A stretch of DNA of 64,000 nt from an uncultured Gammaproteobacteria bacterium (GTDB lineage: Bacteria; Pseudomonadota; Gammaproteobacteria; GCA-002705445; GCA-002716945), in the NCBI GenBank assembly GCA_902559355.1, contig CACEHM010000005.1, positions 1-64,000 of the forward strand, in the 5' to 3' direction. The position numbers and the translations under genes were made by a program. This document shows, one piece after another, positions 10,429-19,275 of the stretch. Below the pieces are notes generated by a model. That model did not search any database. It was not told the DNA's origin and was given only the letters and a program-made list of their open reading frames with translations. Each line of letters begins with the position of its first letter. Within the stretch, counting starts at the first letter, position 1.

Positions 10429-11898
10429 ATGAAAAAAGCAATTGTTATAGGCTCAGGCTTTGGCGGACTTGCTATTGCCTGTAGACTGAGGGCAATAGAG
10501 TACGAAGTCACTGTACTAGAGAAGCAAACAAATCTAGGAGGCAGAGCTAGAACACTTAGCCATAATGGTTTTAATTATGATGCTGGCCCTACTGTAATAA
10601 CTGCACCCTATCTCATTAATGAACTATATGACCTGCTAGGTGAAAATTCTAGGGACTACTTTAATCTCCTGAAGGTCGAACCCTTCTATAGATTTTTATT
10701 TCATGATGACACTTACTTTGATTATGGATCATCATTAAAAAGAATGCTAAATGAAATTGGAACTAAGTATTCAAAAGAGGATGCACATGGCTATATTAAG
10801 CTTCTTAAGCATTCAAAAAGAATATTTAATACTGCATACCTAAAATTATCTGACTATCCATTTGAATCCCTCAATAGCATGACTCCATATATACCAGAAC
10901 TACTCAAAATACAATTTTATAAATCAGTACACTCATCTGTAAAAAAGTTTCTAGATAATCCTAATCTTATTAAAGCTTTAAGTATGCATCCACTTTTAGT
11001 TGGAGGTAACCCTTATACAACAACATCAATATACCTTCTAATTCAATATCTTGAGTGGAAGTGGGGAGTATACTATGCGGAGGGCGGGACCCGCTCGATT
11101 GTGAATGGCTTTGAGAAATTGTTTAGAAAAAAAGATATTAATTTTGAAACTAATTGTGAAGTGTTAAATATAGAGCAGCATAATAATAATATCAAAAAAG
11201 TTATTACTAATAAGAGAACTTTTCAAGCAGATTTAGTTGTCAGTAATGCCGATCCATCCTATTTTTATCAGTCAATCTTGAAAAGAGCTCCAAAAAAACT
11301 ATTTAACAAACCGTTTATGTTGAAGCATTCTATGGGGCTATTTGTTTTATATTTCTCAACTAAAAAACAATATGATGATGTAAAGCACCATACAATAATA
11401 TTTAACAAGAGACATAAGGATTTGCTAGATGACATCTTTGATAGAAAAATTTATATAACTGATCCAAGTTTATATCTTCATAGGCCAGCTGCTACTGATA
11501 AAAAAAATATACAAAACGATTCTGACTCCTTTTATGTCTTAGCTCCGGTTGCTAATAACGAGAGCGCAATTAATTGGAATGAAAAAGGCGATGAGTTCTC
11601 TGATTACATAATAAGTATATTGTCTGATAAAATACTCCCTAATTTAAAAGAAAATATTATTGATAAATTCTTTGTTACACCTGATTACTTTGAGTTTAAC
11701 TTAAATTCATTTAAAGGTAGTGGTTTTGGTATACAGCCAATATTTAGACAATCTGCATATTTTAGATACTCTAATAAATCTAATGAACTTGATAATCTTT
11801 ATTTTGTTGGGGCCGGTAGTCATCCGGGAGCTGGCGTACCTGGGGTAATCTCATCTGCAAAAGTTACAGAAAAGCTTATACTTAAATATCATGGCTGA
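10429..11898 (+). CDS. crtI: Phytoene desaturase
   Basis: CrtI is an FAD enzyme that introduces four double bonds into phytoene to make lycopene at the membrane. The dinucleotide-binding motif GSGFGGLAIACRL is at residues 8-20, NLGGRARTL is the next conserved block, and the C-terminal family signature is GAGSHPGAGVPGVISSAK. The 489 residues match bacterial CrtI. No Shine-Dalgarno sequence precedes the ATG. It is the first gene of a tightly overlapping crtI-crtB-crtY-blh set that makes retinal for the proteorhodopsin upstream. Confidence 0.96.
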   Translation: MKKAIVIGSGFGGLAIACRLRAIEYEVTVLEKQTNLGGRARTLSHNGFNYDAGPTVITAPYLINELYDLLGENSRDYFNLLKVEPFYRFLFHDDTYFDYGSSLKRMLNEIGTKYSKEDAHGYIKLLKHSKRIFNTAYLKLSDYPFESLNSMTPYIPELLKIQFYKSVHSSVKKFLDNPNLIKALSMHPLLVGGNPYTTTSIYLLIQYLEWKWGVYYAEGGTRSIVNGFEKLFRKKDINFETNCEVLNIEQHNNNIKKVITNKRTFQADLVVSNADPSYFYQSILKRAPKKLFNKPFMLKHSMGLFVLYFSTKKQYDDVKHHTIIFNKRHKDLLDDIFDRKIYITDPSLYLHRPAATDKKNIQNDSDSFYVLAPVANNESAINWNEKGDEFSDYIISILSDKILPNLKENIIDKFFVTPDYFEFNLNSFKGSGFGIQPIFRQSAYFRYSNKSNELDNLYFVGAGSHPGAGVPGVISSAKVTEKLILKYHG

Positions 11899-12715
11899 GT
11901 CTAGTAATCATATTCTTAAACAAAATAGCAAGACATTCCATATTGCATCTTTATTTCTTCCAAAAAATATTAAAAAGAAAGTCTTATCTGTATATGCATT
12001 CTGCAGACTGTATGATGATAATGTAGATCACAAGCGTTCTGTCAATACATCAGAATTAGAAGAAAAGATCCTGAGCTTTGGGATTGATGAGAAGGTTATA
12101 GCCCAACTTAAAGAAGGCATTGATTCAGACATGTATTCAAATAGCATTTCCTCTATGGAGGACCTATTAAATTACTGCTATAAAGTAGCAGGGTGTGTGG
12201 GCATTATGATGTGTGATGTGCTTAACATAACTGACAGACGAGCTAAGTATCATGCTATAGATTTAGGCATTGCAATGCAGATTACAAATATATGTAGAGA
12301 TATTAAAGAAGATTTTTCTATGAGCAGAATCTATCTTCCCAAAGACAGAATTACTAAAAGTGAAATGATAAGTAGAAAGAACAATAAACTTTTTAAAACT
12401 ACTTGTGAACTAATTGCACTATCAAATAGATATTATGAAAGTGCACTAGAGGGAATAAAATATATACCATTAAACACAAGGTTTTCTATTTTATTCGCAC
12501 TGATGATGTATCAACAAATTGGTTTCAAAATTAAAAATAATGAAGAAAGTTTCATAATTAAAAAACCAAATACTACTAAGATAGATAAATTTTTAGTATT
12601 CATAAAAACTGTATTTATCTTTATATATAGATACCTATTATGTTCACCTAAAGCCCATAATCAGTCTCTACATTCATCATTACAAGGTTTACCAAACACT
12701 CATGAAAGATTATGA
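11891..12715 (+). CDS. crtB: 15-cis-phytoene synthase
   Basis: CrtB condenses two geranylgeranyl diphosphate molecules to phytoene. Both Asp-rich motifs are visible: YDDNVDH at residues 41-47 and RDIKEDFSMSRIYLP, with the DxxxD at 137-141 followed by the usual R-x-YLP. The 274 residues are a little shorter than typical (about 300) but the catalytic core is complete. It overlaps crtI by 8 bases and crtY by 14 bases, so translation is coupled. No crtE (GGPP synthase) is present in this cluster. Confidence 0.94.
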   Translation: MAESSNHILKQNSKTFHIASLFLPKNIKKKVLSVYAFCRLYDDNVDHKRSVNTSELEEKILSFGIDEKVIAQLKEGIDSDMYSNSISSMEDLLNYCYKVAGCVGIMMCDVLNITDRRAKYHAIDLGIAMQITNICRDIKEDFSMSRIYLPKDRITKSEMISRKNNKLFKTTCELIALSNRYYESALEGIKYIPLNTRFSILFALMMYQQIGFKIKNNEESFIIKKPNTTKIDKFLVFIKTVFIFIYRYLLCSPKAHNQSLHSSLQGLPNTHERL

Positions 12716-13823
12716 CATAGTAATAGTGGGCGCAGGTTGCTCAGGACTTAGTCTTGCTTATAGACTAATTAATAGTTCTTATAGTGTATGTCTGATTGAA
12801 AATAAGCCTGTTACAAATAGAATAAGAAAAACATGGTCATATTGGGATGCTTATGAGCACCCATTTAAACATTTAAACAAATACACTAATAAAAAATTAT
12901 CTATTCATAATAACAAATCAACTTCTATACTGGATTGTTCTGAACAGAACTACTGTAGTATTGATTCTTATGACTTCGATAAATATGTTCTCAATAATAT
13001 TGATGAATGCGCTAATGTGGAAATAATGTTTGATACAGAAATAAAAGAAATTATTACAACACATGAGCGTTATGATATTAATCTCAATAAAGGATCAATA
13101 AATGCTAAATATATTTTTGACAGTAGACCAAATAGTCAGGCAATCGAAATGAAGCAAATATTTAAAGGATTATTTATAAGATTCGATAAAGAAATAAAAA
13201 AATTTAATACTCAACTCATGGATTTTACTGAGAAAAACGAATTTCACTTTTTTTATTGCTTACCTATGGGGGATGATACGTACTTGTTTGAATCAACTTA
13301 TTACACAGCACTCAGAAAAGATAAAAATGAGATGACAGACGAAGTTCATGAGTATATTAAAAAAAGATATGGAGATGAATACTCAATTATGAGAGAAGAA
13401 TATGGTGAAATTCCATTAACTACAAATATTAAAATAAATAAAAAAAATTCAAATTATTTAAATATCGGAATCCCCTCCGGCTCTACGAGAGCATCAACAG
13501 GGTATACATTTCTAAATATCCAAAAACAAGCAGATGAGTATATAAAAAAATTAGATGGAAATAATTATATTGAATTTCCGAGTACATTTAAAAGCAGAGT
13601 TTTAAGAAAAATGGACAATGTGCTTTTGCAAATAATTAAAGATCACCCTAATGCCAGTAAAAATATTCTCTATAGAATGTTCGAATCTAATGACAGCAAA
13701 AGAGTCATTAGATTTTTATCGGATAATCCAACTCTACTCGACATACTTATAATCGTTTGGAATATGCCTAAATTAATATTTATAAAATATGCTATTAAAT
13801 CATTTACAACAAGAAGTATATAA
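12702..13823 (+). CDS. crtY: Lycopene beta-cyclase
   Basis: This is a flavoprotein of the CrtY/CrtL family that closes both ends of lycopene to beta-carotene. The N-terminal dinucleotide fold IVIVGAGCSGLSLAYRL is followed by KTWSYWD. The FESTYYT block and the late SGSTRASTGYTF signature are typical of the cyclase family. The 373 residues are normal length. It overlaps crtB upstream and the blh gene downstream, as expected for the beta-carotene step just before cleavage to retinal. Confidence 0.93.
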   Translation: MKDYDIVIVGAGCSGLSLAYRLINSSYSVCLIENKPVTNRIRKTWSYWDAYEHPFKHLNKYTNKKLSIHNNKSTSILDCSEQNYCSIDSYDFDKYVLNNIDECANVEIMFDTEIKEIITTHERYDINLNKGSINAKYIFDSRPNSQAIEMKQIFKGLFIRFDKEIKKFNTQLMDFTEKNEFHFFYCLPMGDDTYLFESTYYTALRKDKNEMTDEVHEYIKKRYGDEYSIMREEYGEIPLTTNIKINKKNSNYLNIGIPSGSTRASTGYTFLNIQKQADEYIKKLDGNNYIEFPSTFKSRVLRKMDNVLLQIIKDHPNASKNILYRMFESNDSKRVIRFLSDNPTLLDILIIVWNMPKLIFIKYAIKSFTTRSI

Positions 13824-14691
13824 AAAATATCAACTGATATTATTAATGAACCTAAGCATAATTAGTTTGTTGCTTATGATTATTGAACCAACAATTCTTA
13901 ATACAAATACACAACTAATACTTCTGCTCACAACTGTTACCATAATAGGCATACCTCATGGTTATTTTGATTTCTTAATTGCAAAAAAACTGTTTAATCA
14001 CTATAACAATTGGCTTGCTAAATTTATCTCTACATATACATCATTATCGTTAGTTTACCTTCTAGCTTGGCTTATATCTCCTGTTGCTGCGCTGACTATA
14101 TTCTTGATTATGTCTGTTTATCATTTTGGTATAGAAGAGACAGAGGATATAAAAAACAATAATATTTTATTGATATTGTATCTAGGAAGCGTTCCTATTA
14201 TTGTTCCAATCTTATTTCATACTAACGAGGTGTATTATTTTTTTGATATATTACTAAATCAAACGATTACGTATCAAAATAACTTTGACTTAATAAAATA
14301 TGTATATTGTTTTGGACTTATCGGTCTATTATTTCTGAAGGTTAAAAAATTACTCCCACTATATGGGCTATTACTTATCAACTTCATATTTTTACCACCA
14401 TTAATCTCCTTCATACTTTATTTTTGTTTTCACCACTCTATTAGGCACTACTTACACGCAATGGGAGATAGTAATATTTTTTCAAGCCAGATTAATGTTA
14501 TGAAGTTTGCAACTATCTTTCTAGTGCTCACAGTTGTTTTTACTGCGGCAGTTGTAGGATACATGACAGAGTTTTCAAATTTGACGTTTGAAAAAATAAT
14601 CATTAAATATATTTTTATCACACTAGCTTGCCTAACTCTGCCTCACCTACTATTGAATATCATTTATGAAAATAAGTTTAGTTATAAGTAA
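13789..14691 (+). CDS. blh: Blh/Brp-like beta-carotene 15,15'-dioxygenase
   Basis: Blh is an integral membrane, iron-dependent oxygenase that splits beta-carotene into two retinal molecules. Multiple hydrophobic helices carry the conserved histidines: GIPHGYFDF (His57), SVYHFGIEE, CFHHSIRHYLHAMG and LPHLLL. The long start at 13789 overlaps crtY by 35 bases. An ATG at 13846, 19 codons later, avoids the overlap and is a possible alternative; neither has a good ribosome binding site. It completes the pathway that gives proteorhodopsin its chromophore. Confidence 0.92.
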   Translation: MLLNHLQQEVYKKYQLILLMNLSIISLLLMIIEPTILNTNTQLILLLTTVTIIGIPHGYFDFLIAKKLFNHYNNWLAKFISTYTSLSLVYLLAWLISPVAALTIFLIMSVYHFGIEETEDIKNNNILLILYLGSVPIIVPILFHTNEVYYFFDILLNQTITYQNNFDLIKYVYCFGLIGLLFLKVKKLLPLYGLLLINFIFLPPLISFILYFCFHHSIRHYLHAMGDSNIFSSQINVMKFATIFLVLTVVFTAAVVGYMTEFSNLTFEKIIIKYIFITLACLTLPHLLLNIIYENKFSYK

Positions 14692-14773
14692 TACTAAATT
14701 AGATTATTCTAATATTATTATTATTGTTGATTTTATATATTAAAAGAAGATACTCAGATTAGAGGGGTTTAAA

Positions 14774-14839
14774 ATGGTTATATCGATAATAGCGTTTGTG
14801 CTTTTAATGTGGCTATTTTGTTGTGGCTTTAAAAGTTAA
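14774..14839 (+). CDS. Possible 21-residue single-helix membrane micropeptide
   Basis: A GAGGGG ribosome-binding-like stretch at 14762-14767 precedes an ATG that encodes [20 protein letters not shown] plus a final Ser, one hydrophobic helix with a Cys pair. It is the only coding-like element in the 183-base gap between blh and acs. Such a short ORF can easily arise by chance in AT-rich DNA. The spacing of the ribosome binding site and the clean transmembrane character are the only support. Confidence 0.35.
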   Translation: MVISIIAFVLLMWLFCCGFKS

Positions 14840-14874
14840 AAATAAATAATTCTATAAGGAAAGTAGTCTTTAAT

Positions 14875-16815
14875 ATGAGCGTATCTGATATTTATAAATC
14901 CAAAGATTGGGTTAAAGATAAAGCACTAATAAATAAAGAAGATTATAAAAAACTTTATAATCAATCTATTACAGATCCATTATCCTTTTGGGATGAGCAA
15001 GGCAAGCGACTCGACTGGTATACGCCTTATACAAAAATTAGAGACTATTCGTATGATATAAATAACCTCTACATTAAATGGTATGAAGATGGAGTATTAA
15101 ATGTATCTTATAACTGTATTGATCGACATATTGAAAAATCTGGTGATAAAGTTGCAATACTATGGGAAGGGGATGATCCAGCACAAACTAAAAAAATTAC
15201 TTATAAAGAACTTTTAATAGAAGTATGTAGATTTTCAAATGGATTAAAGTCACTAGGCATAAACAAAGGCGATAGAGTTACTATTTATATGCCAATGATT
15301 CCTGAAGCTGCAGTTGCTATGCTTGCTTGTACTAGGATAGGTGCGATTCATTCCGTTGTTTTTGGAGGATTTTCTCCTGAAGCATTGGCGGGTAGGTTAG
15401 AAGATTGCAATTCTAAATTTATAATTACCTCTGATGAAGGTGTTCGAGGAGGCAAAATCATTCCATTAAAAAGCAATGTCGATATGGCTATCTCGAAAGT
15501 TAAAGATTTTGAAAAATGTATAGTTGTGAAAAGAACAGGAAATGATGTTCCATGGAATGATAAATATGATTATTGGTACCATGATTTAATAGATAACTCT
15601 TCTGATACATTTGAACCAGAAAAAATGTCGGCAGAAGATCCAATGTTTATTTTATATACATCTGGATCAACCGGGAAACCCAAAGGTGTTCTTCATACTA
15701 CTGGAGGATATTTAGTTTATGCATCATTAACTCACCAATATGTTTTTGACTATCATGACGATGATATATATTGGTGTACTGCTGATGTAGGTTGGGTGAC
15801 TGGACACTCTTACATTATCTATGGCCCTTTGTGTAATGGGGCGACCACAGTTATGTTCGAGGGAATTCCTAATTATCCGACAGCTAGTAGATTCTGGGAA
15901 ATTGTAGATAAACATAGAATTAATATTTTATATACTGCACCTACGGCTATTCGTGCACTAATGTCTGAGGGTAATAAGTTCCTAGAAAATACATCTAGAA
16001 AATCTCTTCGAATTTTAGGAAGCGTCGGAGAACCAATAAATCCAGAGGCATGGCGATGGTACTACGAAGCCGCAGGGAATTCTCAATGCTCCATCGTTGA
16101 TACTTGGTGGCAAACTGAAACCGGAGGGATATTGATCACTCCACTAGTTGGAGCAATTGACATGAAACCTGGATCTGCCACTCTCCCTTTCTTTGGAATA
16201 AAGCCATCAATTGTTGACAAGGATAATCAAGAAATAGAGGGTCCAGGAGAGGGAAGTCTTTGTATTGATGCCTCATGGCCCGGTCAAATGAGAACCGTAT
16301 ATGGTGATCATGACAGATTCATTGATACCTACTTTAAACAGTATTTAGGAAGATACTTTTCTGGTGATGGTTGTAGGAGAGACGAAGATGGTTATTACTG
16401 GATTACTGGTAGGATGGATGATGTAATAAATGTCTCAGGTCATCGTCTGGGAACTGCCGAAGTAGAATCCGCACTTGTTCTCCATCAGGATGTTTCTGAA
16501 GCAGCTGTAGTTGGATATCCTCATGATATAAAAGGACAGGGATTATATGCATTCGTGACTTTGAATAAAGGAACTGAACAGAACGAGCAATTAGAAAATG
16601 ATTTATTAGCATGGGTCAAAAAAGAAATTGGCTCAATTGCAAAACCTGATTTTATACAATTTACGAATGGATTACCTAAGACTAGGTCTGGTAAAATTAT
16701 GAGGAGAATATTAAGGAAAATATCTACAAACGATTATACTAACTTAGGCGATACATCAACGCTAGCCGATCCTGGCGTAGTCGATGAGCTAATACTTAAC
16801 AGGAAGAACATATAA
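14875..16815 (+). CDS. acs: Acetyl-CoA synthetase (AMP-forming)
   Basis: Acs activates acetate to acetyl-CoA via acetyl-AMP in the cytoplasm. It shows the P-loop [14 protein letters not shown], the [10 protein letters not shown] motif, the hinge region [16 protein letters not shown] and the C-terminal acetylation-site motif [16 protein letters not shown] with its catalytic lysine. The 646 residues match the standard length. TAAGGAAAG precedes the ATG. The stop overlaps the ATG of the following unknown gene. Confidence 0.97.
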   Translation: MSVSDIYKSKDWVKDKALINKEDYKKLYNQSITDPLSFWDEQGKRLDWYTPYTKIRDYSYDINNLYIKWYEDGVLNVSYNCIDRHIEKSGDKVAILWEGDDPAQTKKITYKELLIEVCRFSNGLKSLGINKGDRVTIYMPMIPEAAVAMLACTRIGAIHSVVFGGFSPEALAGRLEDCNSKFIITSDEGVRGGKIIPLKSNVDMAISKVKDFEKCIVVKRTGNDVPWNDKYDYWYHDLIDNSSDTFEPEKMSAEDPMFILYTSGSTGKPKGVLHTTGGYLVYASLTHQYVFDYHDDDIYWCTADVGWVTGHSYIIYGPLCNGATTVMFEGIPNYPTASRFWEIVDKHRINILYTAPTAIRALMSEGNKFLENTSRKSLRILGSVGEPINPEAWRWYYEAAGNSQCSIVDTWWQTETGGILITPLVGAIDMKPGSATLPFFGIKPSIVDKDNQEIEGPGEGSLCIDASWPGQMRTVYGDHDRFIDTYFKQYLGRYFSGDGCRRDEDGYYWITGRMDDVINVSGHRLGTAEVESALVLHQDVSEAAVVGYPHDIKGQGLYAFVTLNKGTEQNEQLENDLLAWVKKEIGSIAKPDFIQFTNGLPKTRSGKIMRRILRKISTNDYTNLGDTSTLADPGVVDELILNRKNI

Positions 16816-17201
16816 TGGTTGATATAGTAAAAAAAAGAGTTATTGACTGGGATAATCAGTTACGTAAAGAAAAACATTTCAATGAAAAATTTGGAACAAA
16901 TTTAACTCCAAGTGAAGTAAAAGAATTGACAGGCTCTTTCAGGAGACTTACTGAAAAAAGTAAAAGTAAAATCGGTGATGGAACACTAGAGCAATCTGAA
17001 GAATTTTATTTGTCTCTTGATTTAATGAAACAGAATCAATATTCACATATTTGTAAGAATAGAAGCGCAGCATTTTATAAGATAGGGGACGAGCCTGATT
17101 CAGATAAGAATAATTCTGAGTATCAGCAAGTATTTAAAAAATGGGATCAAGAGCTCAAGGACTTCAAAGATAAAAATGATTGGATGAAATTTAATAAATA
17201 A
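16815..17201 (+). CDS. Conserved-looking hypothetical protein, acs-coupled
   Basis: I do not recognise this 128-residue soluble protein. It is highly charged and mostly helical, with KEKHFNEKFGTNLTPSEVKE near the start and a long Lys/Asp-rich C-terminal helix (FKKWDQELKDFKDKNDWMKF). It has no signal peptide or membrane segment. It begins in a TAATG overlap with acs and ends three bases before the next gene, so it is certainly within that transcript. A role in acetate metabolism would be a guess. Confidence 0.6.
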   Translation: MVDIVKKRVIDWDNQLRKEKHFNEKFGTNLTPSEVKELTGSFRRLTEKSKSKIGDGTLEQSEEFYLSLDLMKQNQYSHICKNRSAAFYKIGDEPDSDKNNSEYQQVFKKWDQELKDFKDKNDWMKFNK

Positions 17202-17204
17202 TAT

Positions 17205-17783
17205 ATGTGTGGACGTTTCACTTTAACAAATAAAGATAAAGTCAAAAAAAGATTTGATATCGATTTAGAGCAAAGCTTTAATATTTGTCCAAGTACAGAA
17301 ATTTTAGTCCTTACCAATAAATTAGAGAATATAAAATGGGGTTATTCTCCTCATTGGGCAAAATCTCCGATGAATCTTATCAATGCACGATATGAGACTA
17401 TTCATGAAAAGCCATCATTTAAAGATGCTAAGCGATGTGTGTTTATTATGGATGGGTGGTATGAGTGGAAAAGATATTTTGATTGGAAAAGAAGGGAGAA
17501 CATCAAAGATCCCTATTACCACCACCTGAATAGCAACCTCATATATACTGCAGGGTTATATAATGAAAGTGGTTGTGTTTGTGTGACGAAAGAGTCTGTC
17601 AAGCCAATATCTGATATACATAACAGACAACCCCTTCTACTTGAAGAAGAACAAATAGAAAAGTGGTTGGTAGGTGATCATATACTTAAAGATTATGTTT
17701 CAGGCAACATACAGATACATAAGGTTTCAACATATGTTAATTCGCCAAGAAATAATGACTATAAATGCATTCAACCTATATAG
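17205..17783 (+). CDS. SRAP/HMCES-family DNA abasic-site crosslinking protein (YedK-like)
   Basis: Members of this family form a thiazolidine crosslink with abasic sites in single-stranded DNA through an N-terminal cysteine, shielding the lesion. The protein begins MCGRFTL, giving the catalytic Cys2 after Met removal. The conserved NARYETI, FIMDGWYEWKR (with the key Glu) and DIHNRQPLLL (with the active-site His) blocks are all present. The 192 residues are slightly short of the usual 210-225. It follows the acs-linked unknown gene by 3 bases. Confidence 0.93.
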   Translation: MCGRFTLTNKDKVKKRFDIDLEQSFNICPSTEILVLTNKLENIKWGYSPHWAKSPMNLINARYETIHEKPSFKDAKRCVFIMDGWYEWKRYFDWKRRENIKDPYYHHLNSNLIYTAGLYNESGCVCVTKESVKPISDIHNRQPLLLEEEQIEKWLVGDHILKDYVSGNIQIHKVSTYVNSPRNNDYKCIQPI

Positions 17784-17913
17784 AAATATTATTTAAAAAC
17801 TTTGAAAAGAAGAATAATAATATAGATGCTATGACATCATAAAGAGGCTGAGCTTCTGGGTAGCCATAATTCCATAAAACTATGAGAAAGACCCAAATTA
17901 TGAATACCAACAT
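17776..17913 (-). CDS. Small (45 aa) membrane protein coupled to the SHOCT gene
   Basis: Immediately after the TAG stop of the SHOCT protein an ATG at 17913 opens a 45-codon frame. It begins MLVFIIWVFLIVLWNYGYPE and continues AQPLYDVIASILLFFFSKFL before a TAG at 17776-17778. It has two short hydrophobic segments around a conserved-looking WNYGYPEA-PL-DV core. The stop-start contact, the convincing transmembrane pattern and the 8-base convergent overlap with the SRAP gene argue that it is real. The function is unknown. Confidence 0.7.
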   Translation of the reverse strand: MLVFIIWVFLIVLWNYGYPEAQPLYDVIASILLFFFSKFLNNISI

Positions 17914-18231
17914 CTATTGAATTTTGTCTAGTAGGACTGATTTCTTGTTATTGAATTCTTCATCAGTAATTATTCCACGATCTTTGAGGTCTGCGAGTTT
18001 CTCAATTTGCGATAATGTCTCATCAATACCACTGTATCTTGGTTTATCATTGTTTGATGAACCCATAAAATCAACATCATCATTAATTAATCTATGAATA
18101 AAAGAATTTTCTTTGTCTTCCTGTGACTTCTTAGTATGGCCTATCTTATTATTAGCTCCTGGCCTTGCTGTATCTTGCGCGATACTATGCAGAGAAAAAA
18201 TCAAAAAAACGAAAGGTAATAAATATTTCAT
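17914..18231 (-). CDS. Secreted SHOCT-domain protein
   Basis: The protein has a cleavable signal peptide (MKYLLPFVFLIFSLHSIAQ), a polar middle, and a C-terminal SHOCT motif (IEKLADLKDRGIITDEEFNN, then KKSVLLDKIQ). SHOCT is a short oligomerisation hairpin often found at protein ends. I start it at the ATG at 18231, where the signal peptide begins. A longer frame to 18297 would overlap the upstream gene and hide the signal peptide. The function is unknown. Confidence 0.8.
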   Translation of the reverse strand: MKYLLPFVFLIFSLHSIAQDTARPGANNKIGHTKKSQEDKENSFIHRLINDDVDFMGSSNNDKPRYSGIDETLSQIEKLADLKDRGIITDEEFNNKKSVLLDKIQ

Positions 18232-18262
18232 AGGGCCATTATAGTATTTATTTTTTACAAAA

Positions 18263-19270
18263 TCATTCCATCGACAAATTTTTGCTAAAGAACTCACTAA
18301 CTTCTTTTAAAGCTTTTTGAGTTGCCTTATGGTTATATTTAACCGTAACGCCTTTAAATGAACATTTATCAAGAAAATATTCACTTATCTTAGGAGTATT
18401 TATTACAACACCTTTCATATTTTCAATTTCACCAGCATTAGTTATGGTTAGCGTACAATCATCATTAATTATTTTTAAATTAGGAAGTTCATCAAAAGTC
18501 ATCCCAAAATACAAAAATGGATTATCAAAACCATGTCTAGCATTTTCCATTGATATAAACTTAATCTTATTATCATCTCTAAAAAACTTTGTATAAATAT
18601 TTCTACATGCAGCTTCTGGAGTGAGGTCATCATCTGCACCTGTAATCATCAATAAGGGTGTCTCTGTTACGCTATCACCAGGGAATGTAAAACCACAGTA
18701 TGGATATAATGCTATTGCTGCTTTAAACCTCTCCTTAGTTGGTAGTAAATCATTCACAAATTTGAAATGTGATAGAATTGGGCCAACACCACCTTGTGAC
18801 CATCCCAGGTATCCAACATTATTTATTTTTTCATCTGTTTTTAAAATATCGAGTGCTGCATATGCATCATTCATAAATGTTAGACCGGATACTTTTGAAA
18901 ATGTTTTATCATATTTAATTTTTCTGGCTGCGTAATGATCTAATTGAAATACAACCAACCCCATCTCTGTAAGAAGATCAACATATTTATCATGATACCT
19001 TCTCTTGCCGCCAGAACCATGAGTCATAATAATTGCATTGTAAGTATTTTTTTTAGTATCTGGGAAATAAAGCTGACCATTAATAACAAGCTTCTTTTTA
19101 CCGGAATAGTCCAAGTCATAACTGTCAACTGACTCAAAACATATCAGCATATCGGATATAGCATTAATTGTAGATTTGGGCTTTTGATTCTCACAAGGAT
19201 CTATTTTAGTCCTTGAGCAAGACGATATGATTACAGCTATCAGCAAAAACAAAAGGAAGCTTCTATACAT
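18263..19270 (-). CDS. Lipoprotein with alpha/beta-hydrolase (dienelactone hydrolase-like) domain
   Basis: The N-terminus MYRSFLLFLLIAVIISSCS carries a lipobox ending at Cys18, so it is an exported lipoprotein. The hydrolase fold shows the oxyanion region MTHGSGGKRRYHD, the nucleophile elbow GWSQGG, the acid region TGADDDLTPEAACR and the histidine in NARHGFDNP, which together make a plausible Ser-Asp-His triad. A C-terminal stretch of about 80 residues lies beyond the fold. The substrate is unknown. The gene is just upstream of the SHOCT gene and 5 bases downstream of ctpA. Confidence 0.82.
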   Translation of the reverse strand: MYRSFLLFLLIAVIISSCSRTKIDPCENQKPKSTINAISDMLICFESVDSYDLDYSGKKKLVINGQLYFPDTKKNTYNAIIMTHGSGGKRRYHDKYVDLLTEMGLVVFQLDHYAARKIKYDKTFSKVSGLTFMNDAYAALDILKTDEKINNVGYLGWSQGGVGPILSHFKFVNDLLPTKERFKAAIALYPYCGFTFPGDSVTETPLLMITGADDDLTPEAACRNIYTKFFRDDNKIKFISMENARHGFDNPFLYFGMTFDELPNLKIINDDCTLTITNAGEIENMKGVVINTPKISEYFLDKCSFKGVTVKYNHKATQKALKEVSEFFSKNLSME

Positions 19271-19275
19271 AAGTA

